Part shown: in pieces, positions 37,872 through 46,398 of the stretch
How the letters are laid out: every line of letters starts with the position of its first letter
Position numbering within the stretch: the stretch's first letter is position 1
Source of the DNA: Bacillus pumilus
GTDB taxonomy: Bacteria; Bacillota; Bacilli; Bacillales; Bacillaceae
DNA: 64,000 bases
Direction: 5' to 3'
NCBI GenBank assembly: GCA_001938995.1
Contig: MKZN01000002.1
Span: 248,001 to 312,000, forward strand
The notes under the pieces: model-generated
What the model saw: only the letters and a program-made list of their open reading frames with translations
Databases searched by the model: none
What the model was told of the DNA's origin: nothing
Made by a program: the position numbers and the translations under genes

Positions 37872-38438
37872 TTACTTTTGTTTTGAACGATACATGACGA
37901 AGTCACCTGAAAAGACAACTTCCTCACCCACATAGCTGTTCACTTCAACTACGGTTCTCCCTTTTTCTTTATCGTGTGAGGTCACTTTGGCTTTTGAGAC
38001 AACTCTCTCGCCTTGTTTGACCTGCCTTGTAAATTTGATATTCGCTTTTGCTGTCAAAGCAAGTTCATCGTCTATGACGGCAACTGCTAGCGAATTCGCC
38101 TGGGCAAAGAGATGATGCCCTCTGGCAATTTGGTTACGACTAAACACATGTTCTTTTCTCACTTCGAAAATGGAAATGGCTTGATCATCGAGCTCTACAT
38201 CGATCATTTCTCCAATCACTTCATCCAACGGAAGTGATTTGACTTCATCCTCTAATGTCTTTTCGGCAACATGCTTAATTCTTTCGCGCAATTCAGGGAT
38301 TGATAGCTCTAAACGGTCAAGACGAACCGTTTGAATGCTTACACCGAATTTACTTGCCAATTCTTCATCAGTAATGAACGGAGTTGAGCTGATCGTTTGC
38401 TGGAGAAGCCTTTGACGTTCTTTTTTATTAAGTTTCAT
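37872..38438 (-). CDS. fapR: Malonyl-CoA-sensing lipid repressor FapR
   Basis: 188 residues from [14 protein letters not shown]. An N-terminal helix-turn-helix ([20 protein letters not shown]) is joined to a hot-dog effector domain ([39 protein letters not shown]). FapR represses lipid genes until malonyl-CoA binds. It is first in fapR-plsX-fabD-fabG-acpP and has its own operator at 38460-38476, so it is self-controlled. Confidence 0.98.
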   Translation of the reverse strand: MKLNKKERQRLLQQTISSTPFITDEELASKFGVSIQTVRLDRLELSIPELRERIKHVAEKTLEDEVKSLPLDEVIGEMIDVELDDQAISIFEVRKEHVFSRNQIARGHHLFAQANSLAVAVIDDELALTAKANIKFTRQVKQGERVVSKAKVTSHDKEKGRTVVEVNSYVGEEVVFSGDFVMYRSKQK

Positions 38439-38459
38439 ATGCAGACACCATCCGTACAT

Positions 38460-38476
38460 TTATGACTAGGTACTAA
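38460..38476 (-). promoter_or_regulatory. FapR operator
   Basis: Minus strand TTAGTACCTAGTCATAA, a 17-bp imperfect inverted repeat of the known FapR box type. It lies 4 nt downstream of the -10, covering the expected transcription start. Confidence 0.85.
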
Positions 38477-38480
38477 TAGT

Positions 38481-38509
38481 AGTATATAATCTCATCCGTG
38501 ATAAATCAA
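38481..38509 (-). promoter_or_regulatory. SigA promoter of the fapR operon
   Basis: Minus strand TTGATT, 17-nt spacer, TATACT, directly upstream of the FapR box. Confidence 0.75.
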
Positions 38510-38550
38510 TCCTTGTTTCAAAAAGACAAGAAAATTTCCCCAACTCTTGA

Positions 38551-40599
38551 TCAGCTTAATTTTTCTCCGCCAAGTACGCCACTATCGACTAGTGTTTGTC
38601 TTAAGGCTTTGTATTCTGGCTCTTTCCAAAAAGCATCAGATTGGACAAGGTCTGCTGCGTCTTGTCTTGCTGTTTCAAGCGCCCTGTAATCATGGACCAT
38701 ATCCGCTACTTTAAATTCAGGCATTCCACTTTGTTTTTTACCAAAGAAATCACCGGGTCCTCTTAGTTCTAAGTCCTTTTCAGACAGTTCAAAGCCATCG
38801 GTTGTTTCAGACATGATTCTCATTCGCTCTTTGCCTGTCTCTGATTTCGGATCCGCCATTAAAATACAAAATGATTGGTGCTCCCCGCGTCCAACCCGGC
38901 CTCGCAGCTGATGAAGCTGAGACAACCCGAAGCGGTCTGCATCATAAATCACCATGATCGTGGCATTCGGTACGTTTACCCCTACTTCAACCACCGTGGT
39001 TGAAACGAGAATTTGCACTTCATTTGCGGTAAAGTCTCTCATCACCTGATCTTTTTCATCACTGGCGAGTTTACCGTGCATTAAGCCAATCGACCACTTT
39101 CCGCGATACGCCTCTGTGAGCATCTGATGAACATCAATTGCATTTTGAACATCTAGTTTGTCTGACTCTTCTATGAGTGGACAAATGATATAAGCTTGCC
39201 GACCCTTTCTCAGCTCTTTATCTACAAAAGCAAGAATCCTGTCGAGCATGTCATGCTTGACCCAATACGTTTCGATTTGTTTTCGGCCAGCTGGTAATTC
39301 ATCAATGACTGACACATCCATCTCTCCAAACACTGTAATCGCAAGTGTCCTTGGAATAGGAGTGGCTGTCATAAACAAAACATCTGGGTCTTGTCCTTTA
39401 CTTCTTAGTTTCTTCCGTTGTTCAACGCCAAACCGGTGCTGTTCATCTGTAATGACAAGTCCGAGCTTGTGGAATTCGACTTCGTCTTGAATAAGTGCAT
39501 GCGTCCCAACTAACACATCAATCTCGCCCTCTTTCAGGCGTTCCAGTAATTCTCTACGGCGCTTCCCTTTCACAGAACTAGTCAATAGGGCGATGTTCAA
39601 TCCCCATTGTTCAAAGAGCTGGTAAAGAGAATCAGCGTGTTGTTCTGCTAAAATTTCAGTCGGCACCATAAGCGCCCCTTGATAACCAGACAGATGAGCG
39701 GCATAAAGCGCAATCGCTGCAACAGCGGTTTTACCCGATCCAACATCTCCTTGGAGCAGTCGATTCATTCGATAAGGGGATGCCATATCTGACATAATTT
39801 CATCAAGGACTCTTGATTGCGCTTTTGTTAGCGGAAAGGGCAAGCTATGAACGAATTCAAACACGGACTCTTTTGAGAACGGATGCTGAATGCCCGATGT
39901 TTTTTCCCGTTCTTTCTTTCTGATGGCTTGCATCTTCAGTTGAAAGATAAGAAATTCTTCGTACACAAAACGGCGTCTTGCTTGTTTGAGTGAGTCTCTT
40001 GTTTCAGGAAGATGAATTGTTTGCAATGCTTCTTGATAGGACATCAATTTGTAGGCAGATACAAGCTGTTTCGGCAGTGGGTCTTCGGCCTTGTCTACGT
40101 AAAGCGTGAGGGCTTGTTTGACAAATCGCCTCATCATTTTCACCGTCACATTTTCTTTCACAGAGTAGACGGGTTCTATGCTGCCATCTTGTTCGTGCGT
40201 TCCTTTTTTAAATTCTTGCACCATGATGGATTGGCGATTTTTATCCCATTTGCCTGTGACTGATACTGTGTCGCCTAACGTTAAGCTTTTCTTTAAGTAT
40301 GGACGGTTGAAACAGATGGCTGTAATGAGAAAACGCCCGACAAGCAGCCTGAATGTCAGCCTGCTTCGTTTCTTTCCATAATAGGTGAGGACAGGCTCAC
40401 TGTGCACTTTTCCTTCAACTGTTACACGTTCGTCATGTTTCACTTCCTCTAGGTTGCGAAGCTCATAATCATCGTATCGATAAGGGAAGTAGCCGAGTAA
40501 ATCGGCTACTGTATGGATCCCAAGTTCATGAAGTATTTTTTCTGTTTCGGCTCCAATCCCTTTGAGGACAGAGACATTATCTTGCAGGTTCTGTATCAC
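38551..40599 (-). CDS. recG: ATP-dependent DNA helicase RecG (GTG start)
   Basis: 682 residues, equal to B. subtilis RecG. The N-terminal wedge/OB domain (about 1-200) is followed by helicase motifs: LLQGDVGSGKTAVAAIAL (I), VITDEQHRFGVEQRKKL (II), MTATPIPRTLAI (III) and QLRGRVGRGEHQSFC (VI), with a C-terminal TRG-type end. It remodels stalled forks and branched DNA. The GTG start lies 23 nt inside sdaAA and its GGAGGTG is 12-14 nt away. Confidence 0.96.
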   Translation of the reverse strand: MIQNLQDNVSVLKGIGAETEKILHELGIHTVADLLGYFPYRYDDYELRNLEEVKHDERVTVEGKVHSEPVLTYYGKKRSRLTFRLLVGRFLITAICFNRPYLKKSLTLGDTVSVTGKWDKNRQSIMVQEFKKGTHEQDGSIEPVYSVKENVTVKMMRRFVKQALTLYVDKAEDPLPKQLVSAYKLMSYQEALQTIHLPETRDSLKQARRRFVYEEFLIFQLKMQAIRKKEREKTSGIQHPFSKESVFEFVHSLPFPLTKAQSRVLDEIMSDMASPYRMNRLLQGDVGSGKTAVAAIALYAAHLSGYQGALMVPTEILAEQHADSLYQLFEQWGLNIALLTSSVKGKRRRELLERLKEGEIDVLVGTHALIQDEVEFHKLGLVITDEQHRFGVEQRKKLRSKGQDPDVLFMTATPIPRTLAITVFGEMDVSVIDELPAGRKQIETYWVKHDMLDRILAFVDKELRKGRQAYIICPLIEESDKLDVQNAIDVHQMLTEAYRGKWSIGLMHGKLASDEKDQVMRDFTANEVQILVSTTVVEVGVNVPNATIMVIYDADRFGLSQLHQLRGRVGRGEHQSFCILMADPKSETGKERMRIMSETTDGFELSEKDLELRGPGDFFGKKQSGMPEFKVADMVHDYRALETARQDAADLVQSDAFWKEPEYKALRQTLVDSGVLGGEKLS

Positions 40600-41482
40600 G
40601 AGATGAGGTCACACCTCCGAAAATCTTCTTTTCAAGCTCTCTTGCCGTCGGTGTTGCGGCGAGTCCACCTTGCGCTGTCTCACGAAGTGCAGTTGGCATC
40701 GTTTGACCAATTTTATACATGGCATCAATCACCTCATCACATGGGATACGACTTGTAATCCCCGCGAGTGCCATGTCTGCTGCAATCATTGCATTAGAGG
40801 CGCCCATTGCATTTCGCTTCACACATGGCACTTCAACAAGTCCGGCAACTGGATCACAAACAAGTCCAAGCATATTTTTCAGTGTAATGGCCATTGCTTC
40901 GGCGGACTGTTGGGGCGTGCCACCTGCCATTTCTACGATGGCGGCGGCTGCCATTCCTGATGCCGAACCTACCTCTGCCTGACAGCCACCTGCTGCACCA
41001 GAGATACTAGCATTATTGGCGACCACAAAACCAAATGCACCCGAAGTGAATAAGAATCTCACCATCTGTTCTTTTGTTGGCTTTAATGTATCTTTTACTG
41101 CAAATAACGTACCTGGTACAACTCCTGCTGATCCTGCAGTAGGTGTCGCACAGATTGTGCCCATCGCTGCATTCACTTCATTTGTTGCAACTGCCTTACT
41201 CACAGCATCTAAAATGGCGTGTCCAGACAATGTTTTGCCTGATGCGATATATGCTTGGAGTTTCACTGCATCTCCGCCGGTTAAACCTGATAATGATTTG
41301 ACACCTTTCAGACCATTTTCAATCGCCTGCTCCATTACTTCTAGGTTACGAAACATTTGCGAGAAAATCTCTTCGCGTGATTTTCCTGTCACTTCCATCT
41401 CTTGGGTAATCATAATTTCTGAAATGGAGGTGTTTCGTTCTTCTGTTAGCTGCACGAGTTCCTTTACGTTTTTAAACATCAT
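40577..41482 (-). CDS. sdaAA: L-serine dehydratase, alpha (iron-sulfur) subunit SdaAA
   Basis: 301 residues (300 if the second ATG is used). Cysteines in MGTICATPTAGSAGVVPGTL, GGCQAEVG and VCDPVAGLVEVPC can hold the 4Fe-4S cluster that activates serine. With SdaAB it deaminates L-serine to pyruvate. GGAGGTTTTGT precedes the two tandem ATGs. The C-terminus is Arg-ended and overlaps recG by 23 nt. Confidence 0.96.
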   Translation of the reverse strand: MMFKNVKELVQLTEERNTSISEIMITQEMEVTGKSREEIFSQMFRNLEVMEQAIENGLKGVKSLSGLTGGDAVKLQAYIASGKTLSGHAILDAVSKAVATNEVNAAMGTICATPTAGSAGVVPGTLFAVKDTLKPTKEQMVRFLFTSGAFGFVVANNASISGAAGGCQAEVGSASGMAAAAIVEMAGGTPQQSAEAMAITLKNMLGLVCDPVAGLVEVPCVKRNAMGASNAMIAADMALAGITSRIPCDEVIDAMYKIGQTMPTALRETAQGGLAATPTARELEKKIFGGVTSSRDTEPAR

Positions 41483-41499
41483 ACAAAACCTCCTTGTTG

Positions 41500-42162
41500 T
41501 TAATCTGCAATTTGTGTGACTTGAATAATGTTAGGCAGCGTTTCAAGCTCTGTGAGAACTGCAGGATCAATATTTTGATCCACTTCAATGGTCATCAGTG
41601 CCTCTTGGCCGATTTCTTTACGCGCCACTTCCATATGGCCGATATTGATTGCAAATTTCGCCAATACATTGGCGACTGCGGCAATCGTGCCGTACCGGTC
41701 ATTGTGAACCACAAGAATGGCAGGGTGATTTCCTGATAGGCGAAGTTCAAAGCCATTTAATTCTGTGATTTCTATTTTGCCTCCACCAATGGAGATCCCG
41801 ATTAATTCCAGCTTTCCATTCGCATCAGAAATCTCTACTTTTGCTGTGTTAGGATGTGCAGGTACTGCATCCTCTTCTATAAACTCAATGTCCATTTCTT
41901 TGCTTTTTGCAATATCAATGGCTGTTTTAATTCGTTCGTCAAATGTATCAAAGTCAAGAACACCGCCTATGATGGCGACATCTGTTCCGTGTCCTTTATA
42001 CGTATCTTTAAAAGAACCATAAAATGAAACGATAATCCGTTTCGGCTCTCTTCCAAATAAGCTGCGAGCCACTCTCCCTATACGAGCCGCACCCGCTGTG
42101 TGCGAACTAGATGGACCAATCATCACAGGCCCAATAATATCAAACACACTTCTAAATTTCAT
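41500..42162 (-). CDS. sdaAB: L-serine dehydratase, beta (ACT) subunit SdaAB
   Basis: 220 residues from MKFRSVFDIIGPVMIGPSSS, the family start. The N-terminal part has SSSHTAGAARIGRVAR and a C-terminal ACT domain (about 148-220) begins ILVVHNDRYGTIAAVANVLA. An in-frame stretch upstream to 42240 exists, but GGGGAAGACCT sits before the chosen ATG and B. subtilis SdaAB has 220 residues. It lies 17 nt before sdaAA. Confidence 0.96.
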   Translation of the reverse strand: MKFRSVFDIIGPVMIGPSSSHTAGAARIGRVARSLFGREPKRIIVSFYGSFKDTYKGHGTDVAIIGGVLDFDTFDERIKTAIDIAKSKEMDIEFIEEDAVPAHPNTAKVEISDANGKLELIGISIGGGKIEITELNGFELRLSGNHPAILVVHNDRYGTIAAVANVLAKFAINIGHMEVARKEIGQEALMTIEVDQNIDPAVLTELETLPNIIQVTQIAD

Positions 42163-42271
42163 AGGTCTTCCCCTCTCATAACCACTCACGTATTGGTTTG
42201 TTTCTTCCTTTAGACTAATGGATTCATGCGTTTCCCGCAACTCATTTCACTGATGATCCCTTTGTAAAAAA

Positions 42272-42308
42272 ATGCAAAAGAAGAAGAAGGGCGTATTCTG
42301 CCCTTCTT
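42272..42308 (-). terminator. Rho-independent terminator after fakA
   Basis: 9-bp stem AAGAAGGGC / GCCCTTCTT with a 7-nt loop, then CTTCTTTTGCATTTTTTT on the minus strand, right after the fakA stop. Confidence 0.75.
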
Positions 42309-42311
42309 TCA

Positions 42312-43979
42312 TTATTCAACAGCCAAAATATAGGAATAGAGCGGCTGTTGACCGTCGTGAATTTCTATTTCAACGTCTTCAAACGATTCTTCGATAAATG
42401 CTTCTAACGCTTTCATCTCTTCAGATGATGCGTCTTCCCCTTTAATGATCGTGACAATCTCATCATCTTCAGTCACCATGTGGGTTAAGAGCTGTTTTGC
42501 TGCATCTAATTGATTCTTAGCGGTTAAAGTAATTTTACCATTGAATAGACCCATATAGTCCCCTTTGGCAATGTCGATCCCATCAATTTGAGTATCTCTC
42601 ACTGCAAAGGTGATTTGTCCACTTTTCACATGGTCAATCGCTTCTAGCATCGCTGTTTCATTGTCTTCATTTGAAGCTGTTTCGTTTAGGGAAAGAAGTG
42701 CGGACATGCCTTGAGGAACGGTCTTCGTTGGAATCACTACGACCTCACGACTTGAGACAGTTGCCGCCTGTTTAGCTGCCATGACAATATTAGAATTATT
42801 AGGTAAGATAAAGACGGTTTCGGCATGTATGCTTTCAATAGCTTTGACAATGTCTTCTGTGCTCGGATTCATCGTTTGTCCACCTTCAATCACGACGGAA
42901 GCCCCGATACTTTTAAACAAGTCAGCAATTCCTTCTCCCATTGCGACACTGACTACACCAAAACGCTGTTTTTCAGCAACAGGTGTTGCTGGTGCAGACG
43001 ATTGATCTCTTTCTTCACTGACGATCGAGCTGTGTTGCTCTCTCATATTTTCTATTTTCATATTGATCAAGCTACCGTAGCGCTGTGCATATGATAATAC
43101 GACGCCTGGCTGTTCTGCATGAATATGAACCTTCGCTAATGTCTCATCAGATACCACAAGAAGGGAATCTCCGAATTCGCTAAGTTCTTCTCTAAATGCA
43201 TTTTCATCAAAAGTTTGTTTATCCTCTTCGAATTTCACCATAAATTCTGTACAATAGCCAAATTCAATATCTTCTGTGTTCATATGGCTTTGTGCACTTT
43301 TATGATGCTCTGCACTCACAAGTTCTTTTAATGTTGGCAAAGAAGCTGCTTGAGGAAGCTCCTCTCCTTTTAAAGAGGCGAGAAAACCTTCATAAACGCA
43401 AAGAAGTCCTTTCCCTCCACTATCTACAACGCCTACTTCTTTTAATACAGGAAGTAAATCTGGTGTACGATCAAGGGATGCTCTTGCTTCATCAATCGTT
43501 AATTCGAGAACACGATCGATTTGATCTTCTGTCGCTGACACAGCAACCGCTTTCTTTGCTGCATCTTTTGCAACCGTTAAGATGGTCCCTTCAATCGGTT
43601 TCATCACGGCTTTATATGCTGTATCAACACCTGCCTGTAAGGCAAGGGCAAATTCTTTAGCATCAATCGTTGCTTTTTGTTCGATGTGTTTACTGAACCC
43701 TCTAAAGAGCTGTGACAGGATCACACCTGAGTTTCCTCTGGCCCCCATCAATAGTCCCTTTGAAAGAGCGATACCGACCTTACCAATATGATCAGTATTT
43801 GTTTCTTCAACTGCTTTAGCCCCTGAAGTCATCGACAAATTCATATTTGTTCCCGTGTCTCCGTCTGGCACTGGAAAAACATTTAACGCATCCACAATTT
43901 GTGCGTTTTGAGAAAGATGGTGTGCACCTGCAAGAATCATTTTTGCAAAAGCGTAGCCATCAAGATTTCTAATAGACAA
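42312..43979 (-). CDS. fakA: Fatty acid kinase subunit FakA (YloV), TTG start
   Basis: 555 residues. The N-terminal DAK-type ATP-binding domain has NVFPVPDGDTGTNMNLSM and LLMGARGNSGVILSQLFRG, GVVDSGGKGLLCVYEGFL. A middle DegV-contact/oxyanion region and a C-terminal domain (IFILPNNSNIVMAAKQAA) follow. FakA phosphorylates fatty acids bound to FakB (DegV family) to make acyl-phosphate. The start is TTG with GGAGGAAATATA. It is coupled 15 nt after yloU. Confidence 0.94.
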   Translation of the reverse strand: MSIRNLDGYAFAKMILAGAHHLSQNAQIVDALNVFPVPDGDTGTNMNLSMTSGAKAVEETNTDHIGKVGIALSKGLLMGARGNSGVILSQLFRGFSKHIEQKATIDAKEFALALQAGVDTAYKAVMKPIEGTILTVAKDAAKKAVAVSATEDQIDRVLELTIDEARASLDRTPDLLPVLKEVGVVDSGGKGLLCVYEGFLASLKGEELPQAASLPTLKELVSAEHHKSAQSHMNTEDIEFGYCTEFMVKFEEDKQTFDENAFREELSEFGDSLLVVSDETLAKVHIHAEQPGVVLSYAQRYGSLINMKIENMREQHSSIVSEERDQSSAPATPVAEKQRFGVVSVAMGEGIADLFKSIGASVVIEGGQTMNPSTEDIVKAIESIHAETVFILPNNSNIVMAAKQAATVSSREVVVIPTKTVPQGMSALLSLNETASNEDNETAMLEAIDHVKSGQITFAVRDTQIDGIDIAKGDYMGLFNGKITLTAKNQLDAAKQLLTHMVTEDDEIVTIIKGEDASSEEMKALEAFIEESFEDVEIEIHDGQQPLYSYILAVE

Positions 43980-43994
43980 TATATTTCCTCCTTA

Positions 43995-44357
43995 CTACGG
44001 GTTCGTAACTTTTACTCCTTGTACATAAATGTTGACTGAGTCAACAGAAAGTCCAATCGTATGATGAATCGTATACTTGACTTTCGTTTGAACGTTATGT
44101 GCGACTTCTGATATTTTTGTACCGTAGCTGACGATGATGTACATGTCAATGTGAATCCGGTCTTCTTTTTGACGCACAAGAACACCCCGGCTGAAGTTCT
44201 CTTTGCGGAGAATATCTGTCAAGCCGTCCTTTATTTGATTTTTGGACGCCATGCCAACAACACCATAACAATCGATTGCAGCGCCCCCTGCCACCATTGC
44301 AATGACTTCATTTGATATATCAATCTGTCCGTATTTCGTTCTAAGTTCTATGGACAT
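43995..44357 (-). CDS. yloU: Asp23/Gls24 family protein YloU
   Basis: 120 residues with the Asp23/Gls24 fold: YGQIDISNEVIAMVAGGAA, CYGVVGM, then HIDMYIIVSYGTKISEVAHN and VNIYVQGVKV. Family members are abundant cell-envelope-stress-related proteins; the exact role of YloU is unknown. It is next to fakA in most Firmicutes. GGGGGAACCAAT precedes the ATG; promoter at 44455-44483. Confidence 0.95.
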   Translation of the reverse strand: MSIELRTKYGQIDISNEVIAMVAGGAAIDCYGVVGMASKNQIKDGLTDILRKENFSRGVLVRQKEDRIHIDMYIIVSYGTKISEVAHNVQTKVKYTIHHTIGLSVDSVNIYVQGVKVTNP

Positions 44358-44454
44358 ATTGGTTCCCCCTTTTTGAGAAATTGCCCTGAGTTATCACTAT
44401 TTTACTATAAGACCCTTCTTTTTAAAAGAAATCATTCAATCCGACCCAATCCTA

Positions 44455-44483
44455 CTTATACTATAGCCTCGATTTTTTATCAA
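44455..44483 (-). promoter_or_regulatory. Promoter of yloU-fakA
   Basis: Minus strand TTGATA, 17-nt spacer, TATAAG, both 5 of 6. Another TAAAAT-type box lies about 55 nt downstream. Confidence 0.6.
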
Positions 44484-44523
44484 GATGTCAAGGTATTTTT
44501 CTTGAAAGAGGCGCAAACAATCC

Positions 44524-44552
44524 TTGCAAACCCCATTAAGCTGTGGTAAATT
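44524..44552 (+). promoter_or_regulatory. Promoter of rpmB
   Basis: Plus strand TTGCAA, 17-nt spacer, TAAATT with an extended TG element (TGGTAAATT). It lies about 40 nt from the divergent yloU promoter and 77 nt before the rpmB ATG. Confidence 0.6.
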
Positions 44553-44628
44553 ATTAAAGTATCTTGAGGCATCTCTAAGTACGTACATGATTTGTAAGAT
44601 GATGTTTTCGCAGTTAGGAGGGAAACAA

Positions 44629-44817
44629 ATGGCACGTAAATGCGTTATTACAGGCAGAAAAACAAAAGCTGGGAACACTCGTTCTCACGCAATGAACTCT
44701 TCAAAACGTACATGGGGCGCGAACCTTCAAAAAGTTCGTATTCTAGTGGACGGCAAGCCTAAAAGAGTATATGTATCAGCTCGAGCTTTGAAATCTGGTA
44801 AAGTTGAGCGTGTATAA
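44629..44817 (+). CDS. rpmB: 50S ribosomal protein L28
   Basis: 62 residues: [20 protein letters not shown] with an [14 protein letters not shown] middle. The second zinc-type cysteine pair is absent, which is the usual C- form in Bacillus. TTAGGAGGG precedes the ATG; longer in-frame starts upstream are not needed. It is the only complete plus-strand gene in the window and is monocistronic between its own promoter and a strong terminator. Confidence 0.99.
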   Translation: MARKCVITGRKTKAGNTRSHAMNSSKRTWGANLQKVRILVDGKPKRVYVSARALKSGKVERV

Positions 44818-44825
44818 GCAAGAGT

Positions 44826-44862
44826 AAACGCCTGCTACAATGAAACTGTAGCAGGCGTTTTT
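44826..44862 (+). terminator. Rho-independent terminator after rpmB
   Basis: 14-bp perfect stem (44826-44839 with 44847-44860, 7-nt loop) whose 3' arm runs into a T tract. On the opposite strand it ends near the spoVM stop, so it probably also stops spoVM transcription. Confidence 0.92.
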
Positions 44863-44887
44863 ATGTGGAAATAAAGGAGATTACTCA

Positions 44888-44968
44888 TTAATCTTTTTTA
44901 AATGAACCAAGCATCGCACGGACAATGCCGCCAAGAAATCTAGGCAGTTTGATGGTATAAAATTTCAT
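44888..44968 (-). CDS. spoVM: Stage V sporulation peptide SpoVM
   Basis: 26 codons giving an amphipathic peptide: MKFYTIKLPRFLGGIVRAML followed by GSFKKD. It matches B. subtilis SpoVM apart from two conservative Lys/Arg exchanges; Pro9, known to be needed for sensing membrane curvature, is kept. SpoVM marks the forespore surface and anchors SpoIVA to start coat assembly. A strong AGGAGGGGGACAAA site precedes the ATG. A SigE promoter is expected but I could not recognise one. Confidence 0.97.
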   Translation of the reverse strand: MKFYTIKLPRFLGGIVRAMLGSFKKD

Positions 44969-45040
44969 TTTGTCCCCCTCCTAAAAGTACCGCTTGCAGC
45001 ACAATTGAGCTTAATCAGCCATCCACAATTCATAGGTTGG

Positions 45041-45685
45041 TCAATCTTTGCTTCTTACCATTATTAATATGCCTTCATCAAAAGAAAAAGTACCATTTGA
45101 GTGGATGAGTTCGTTACTAATACATAGTGTAGACCCAGGCTCAATATGACAATTTTTCAGAGGATATTTGAATCCTTCTAATGTGAGCTTTTCAACAGGT
45201 GCACCAAAGGGCAAGAACGACACATATTTTTTGTCTAGATCCTGCATGACTTTATAGGAACCAGGACCATACATTTGAATGATATTTTGTTTGTCTACGA
45301 GGCTGATGGGCTGTTTGTGCTGAATGCCTTTGAATAGCAGTTGAACATTCCCTAAGAAATGATCGGCTCTTCCGCCTGTAATGCCGTAAATTCGAATATG
45401 CTCAGGCCGCTGGCGTAATGCCCAATTAAGCGCAAGCTCTAGATCGGTTTCATCCTTTTCCGCCTGAAATACGTTAAGGGCGGGTAATCGCTTTTTCAGC
45501 TCGCGTAACTCCTCATCTGTCACACTATCAAAATCACCGAATGCTCTAGCAGGCACAATCCCGTTTTCTAGCAAAAAGACCGTTCCGCGGTCAACCCCTA
45601 CCCAGCAAATGTCATCCTTTGCCGCTTCATGCTCAAGGGGCGGGATGTATTCAAAAGGACCGCCTGCTATGATATGTATATGCAT
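45041..45685 (-). CDS. thiN: Thiamine pyrophosphokinase ThiN
   Basis: 214 residues from MHIHIIAGGPFEYIPPLE. Thiamine pyrophosphokinase motifs are CWVGVDRGTVFLLENGI, FGDFDSVTDEE, EKDETDLELALNWAL and GITGGRADHFLGNVQLL. It makes thiamine diphosphate from thiamine and ATP. AAAGGAGCG precedes the ATG; an in-frame GTG at 45718 lies in the rpe terminator and is rejected. The terminator ends only about 18 nt upstream, so its transcription is a puzzle. No TPP riboswitch-like structure is visible. Confidence 0.95.
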   Translation of the reverse strand: MHIHIIAGGPFEYIPPLEHEAAKDDICWVGVDRGTVFLLENGIVPARAFGDFDSVTDEELRELKKRLPALNVFQAEKDETDLELALNWALRQRPEHIRIYGITGGRADHFLGNVQLLFKGIQHKQPISLVDKQNIIQMYGPGSYKVMQDLDKKYVSFLPFGAPVEKLTLEGFKYPLKNCHIEPGSTLCISNELIHSNGTFSFDEGILIMVRSKD

Positions 45686-45702
45686 GATGTACGCTCCTTT
45701 CC

Positions 45703-45738
45703 ATGTAAAAAGAACCAAAGCTCTCGACTTTGGTTCTT
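45703..45738 (-). terminator. Rho-independent terminator after rpe
   Basis: 11-bp perfect stem AAGAACCAAAG / CTTTGGTTCTT (7-nt loop), followed by TTTTACATGG on the minus strand. It lies between rpe and thiN. Confidence 0.88.
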
Positions 45739-45744
45739 CTGTCT

Positions 45745-46398
45745 TTACGCTTCTCGAATCGCCTGAATGGCTGCCGCGCGATTTTCTTTTCCGTATACAG
45801 CGGAACCCGCCACAAGTAAATTCGCGCCTGCCTCTTTACAGAGCTTCGCTGTTTCTACATTGACACCGCCGTCAATCTCAATGAGTAAGTCGGTTAATCC
45901 CTTTTGCTCGCTGAGCGCTTTGACCTCTTTTACCTTTTCGAGTACTGACGAAATAAATGCCTGTCCACCAAAACCAGGGTTCACTGTCATGAATAAGACA
46001 AGGTCTACTTCGTCTAATACATGCACTATTTGTGAGACAGGGGTGTGCGGGTTCAGTACAATCCCCGCTTTGACGCCTTGTTCTTTGATATGTTGTATGG
46101 TGCGGTGCAAGTGCGGGCACGCTTCAACATGAACAGAGATGATATCAGCACCCGCTTTTGCGAATGCAGGGATATATCGATCAGGCTGTTCAATCATTAA
46201 ATGAACATCTAGCGGAAGACGTGTATGAGGTCTAATCGCTTCCACGACATTCGGTCCAAATGTCATATTCGGAACGAAATGACCGTCCATGACATCAATA
46301 TGGATATAATCCGCTCCACCTTGATCGACATCACGAATGTCTTTCTCTAAGTTGGCAAAATCCGCTGATAAAATTGAAGGGGCTATATATACCATCAT
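45745..46398 (-). CDS. rpe: Ribulose-phosphate 3-epimerase Rpe
   Basis: 217 residues, a TIM barrel with the family motifs APSILSADFANLEKDI, HIDVMDGHFVPNMTFGP, DVHLMIEQPDRYI, VNPGFGGQAFI and DGGVNVETA. It interconverts ribulose-5-P and xylulose-5-P. GAGGTACTAA precedes two tandem ATGs (46398 and 46395). The start directly abuts the rsgA stop. Confidence 0.97.
   Translation of the reverse strand: MMVYIAPSILSADFANLEKDIRDVDQGGADYIHIDVMDGHFVPNMTFGPNVVEAIRPHTRLPLDVHLMIEQPDRYIPAFAKAGADIISVHVEACPHLHRTIQHIKEQGVKAGIVLNPHTPVSQIVHVLDEVDLVLFMTVNPGFGGQAFISSVLEKVKEVKALSEQKGLTDLLIEIDGGVNVETAKLCKEAGANLLVAGSAVYGKENRAAAIQAIREA

Noticed and set aside
41016-41519. 167-codon open frame opposite sdaAA
   Set aside because: Antisense shadow of a highly conserved enzyme; no ribosome site.
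42163-42240. 26-residue N-terminal extension of SdaAB
   Set aside because: The internal ATG has a good ribosome site and gives the family length of 220 residues; the extension has no such support.
45686-45702. TPP riboswitch before thiN
   Set aside because: The gap is far too short and is occupied by the rpe terminator tail and the thiN ribosome site.
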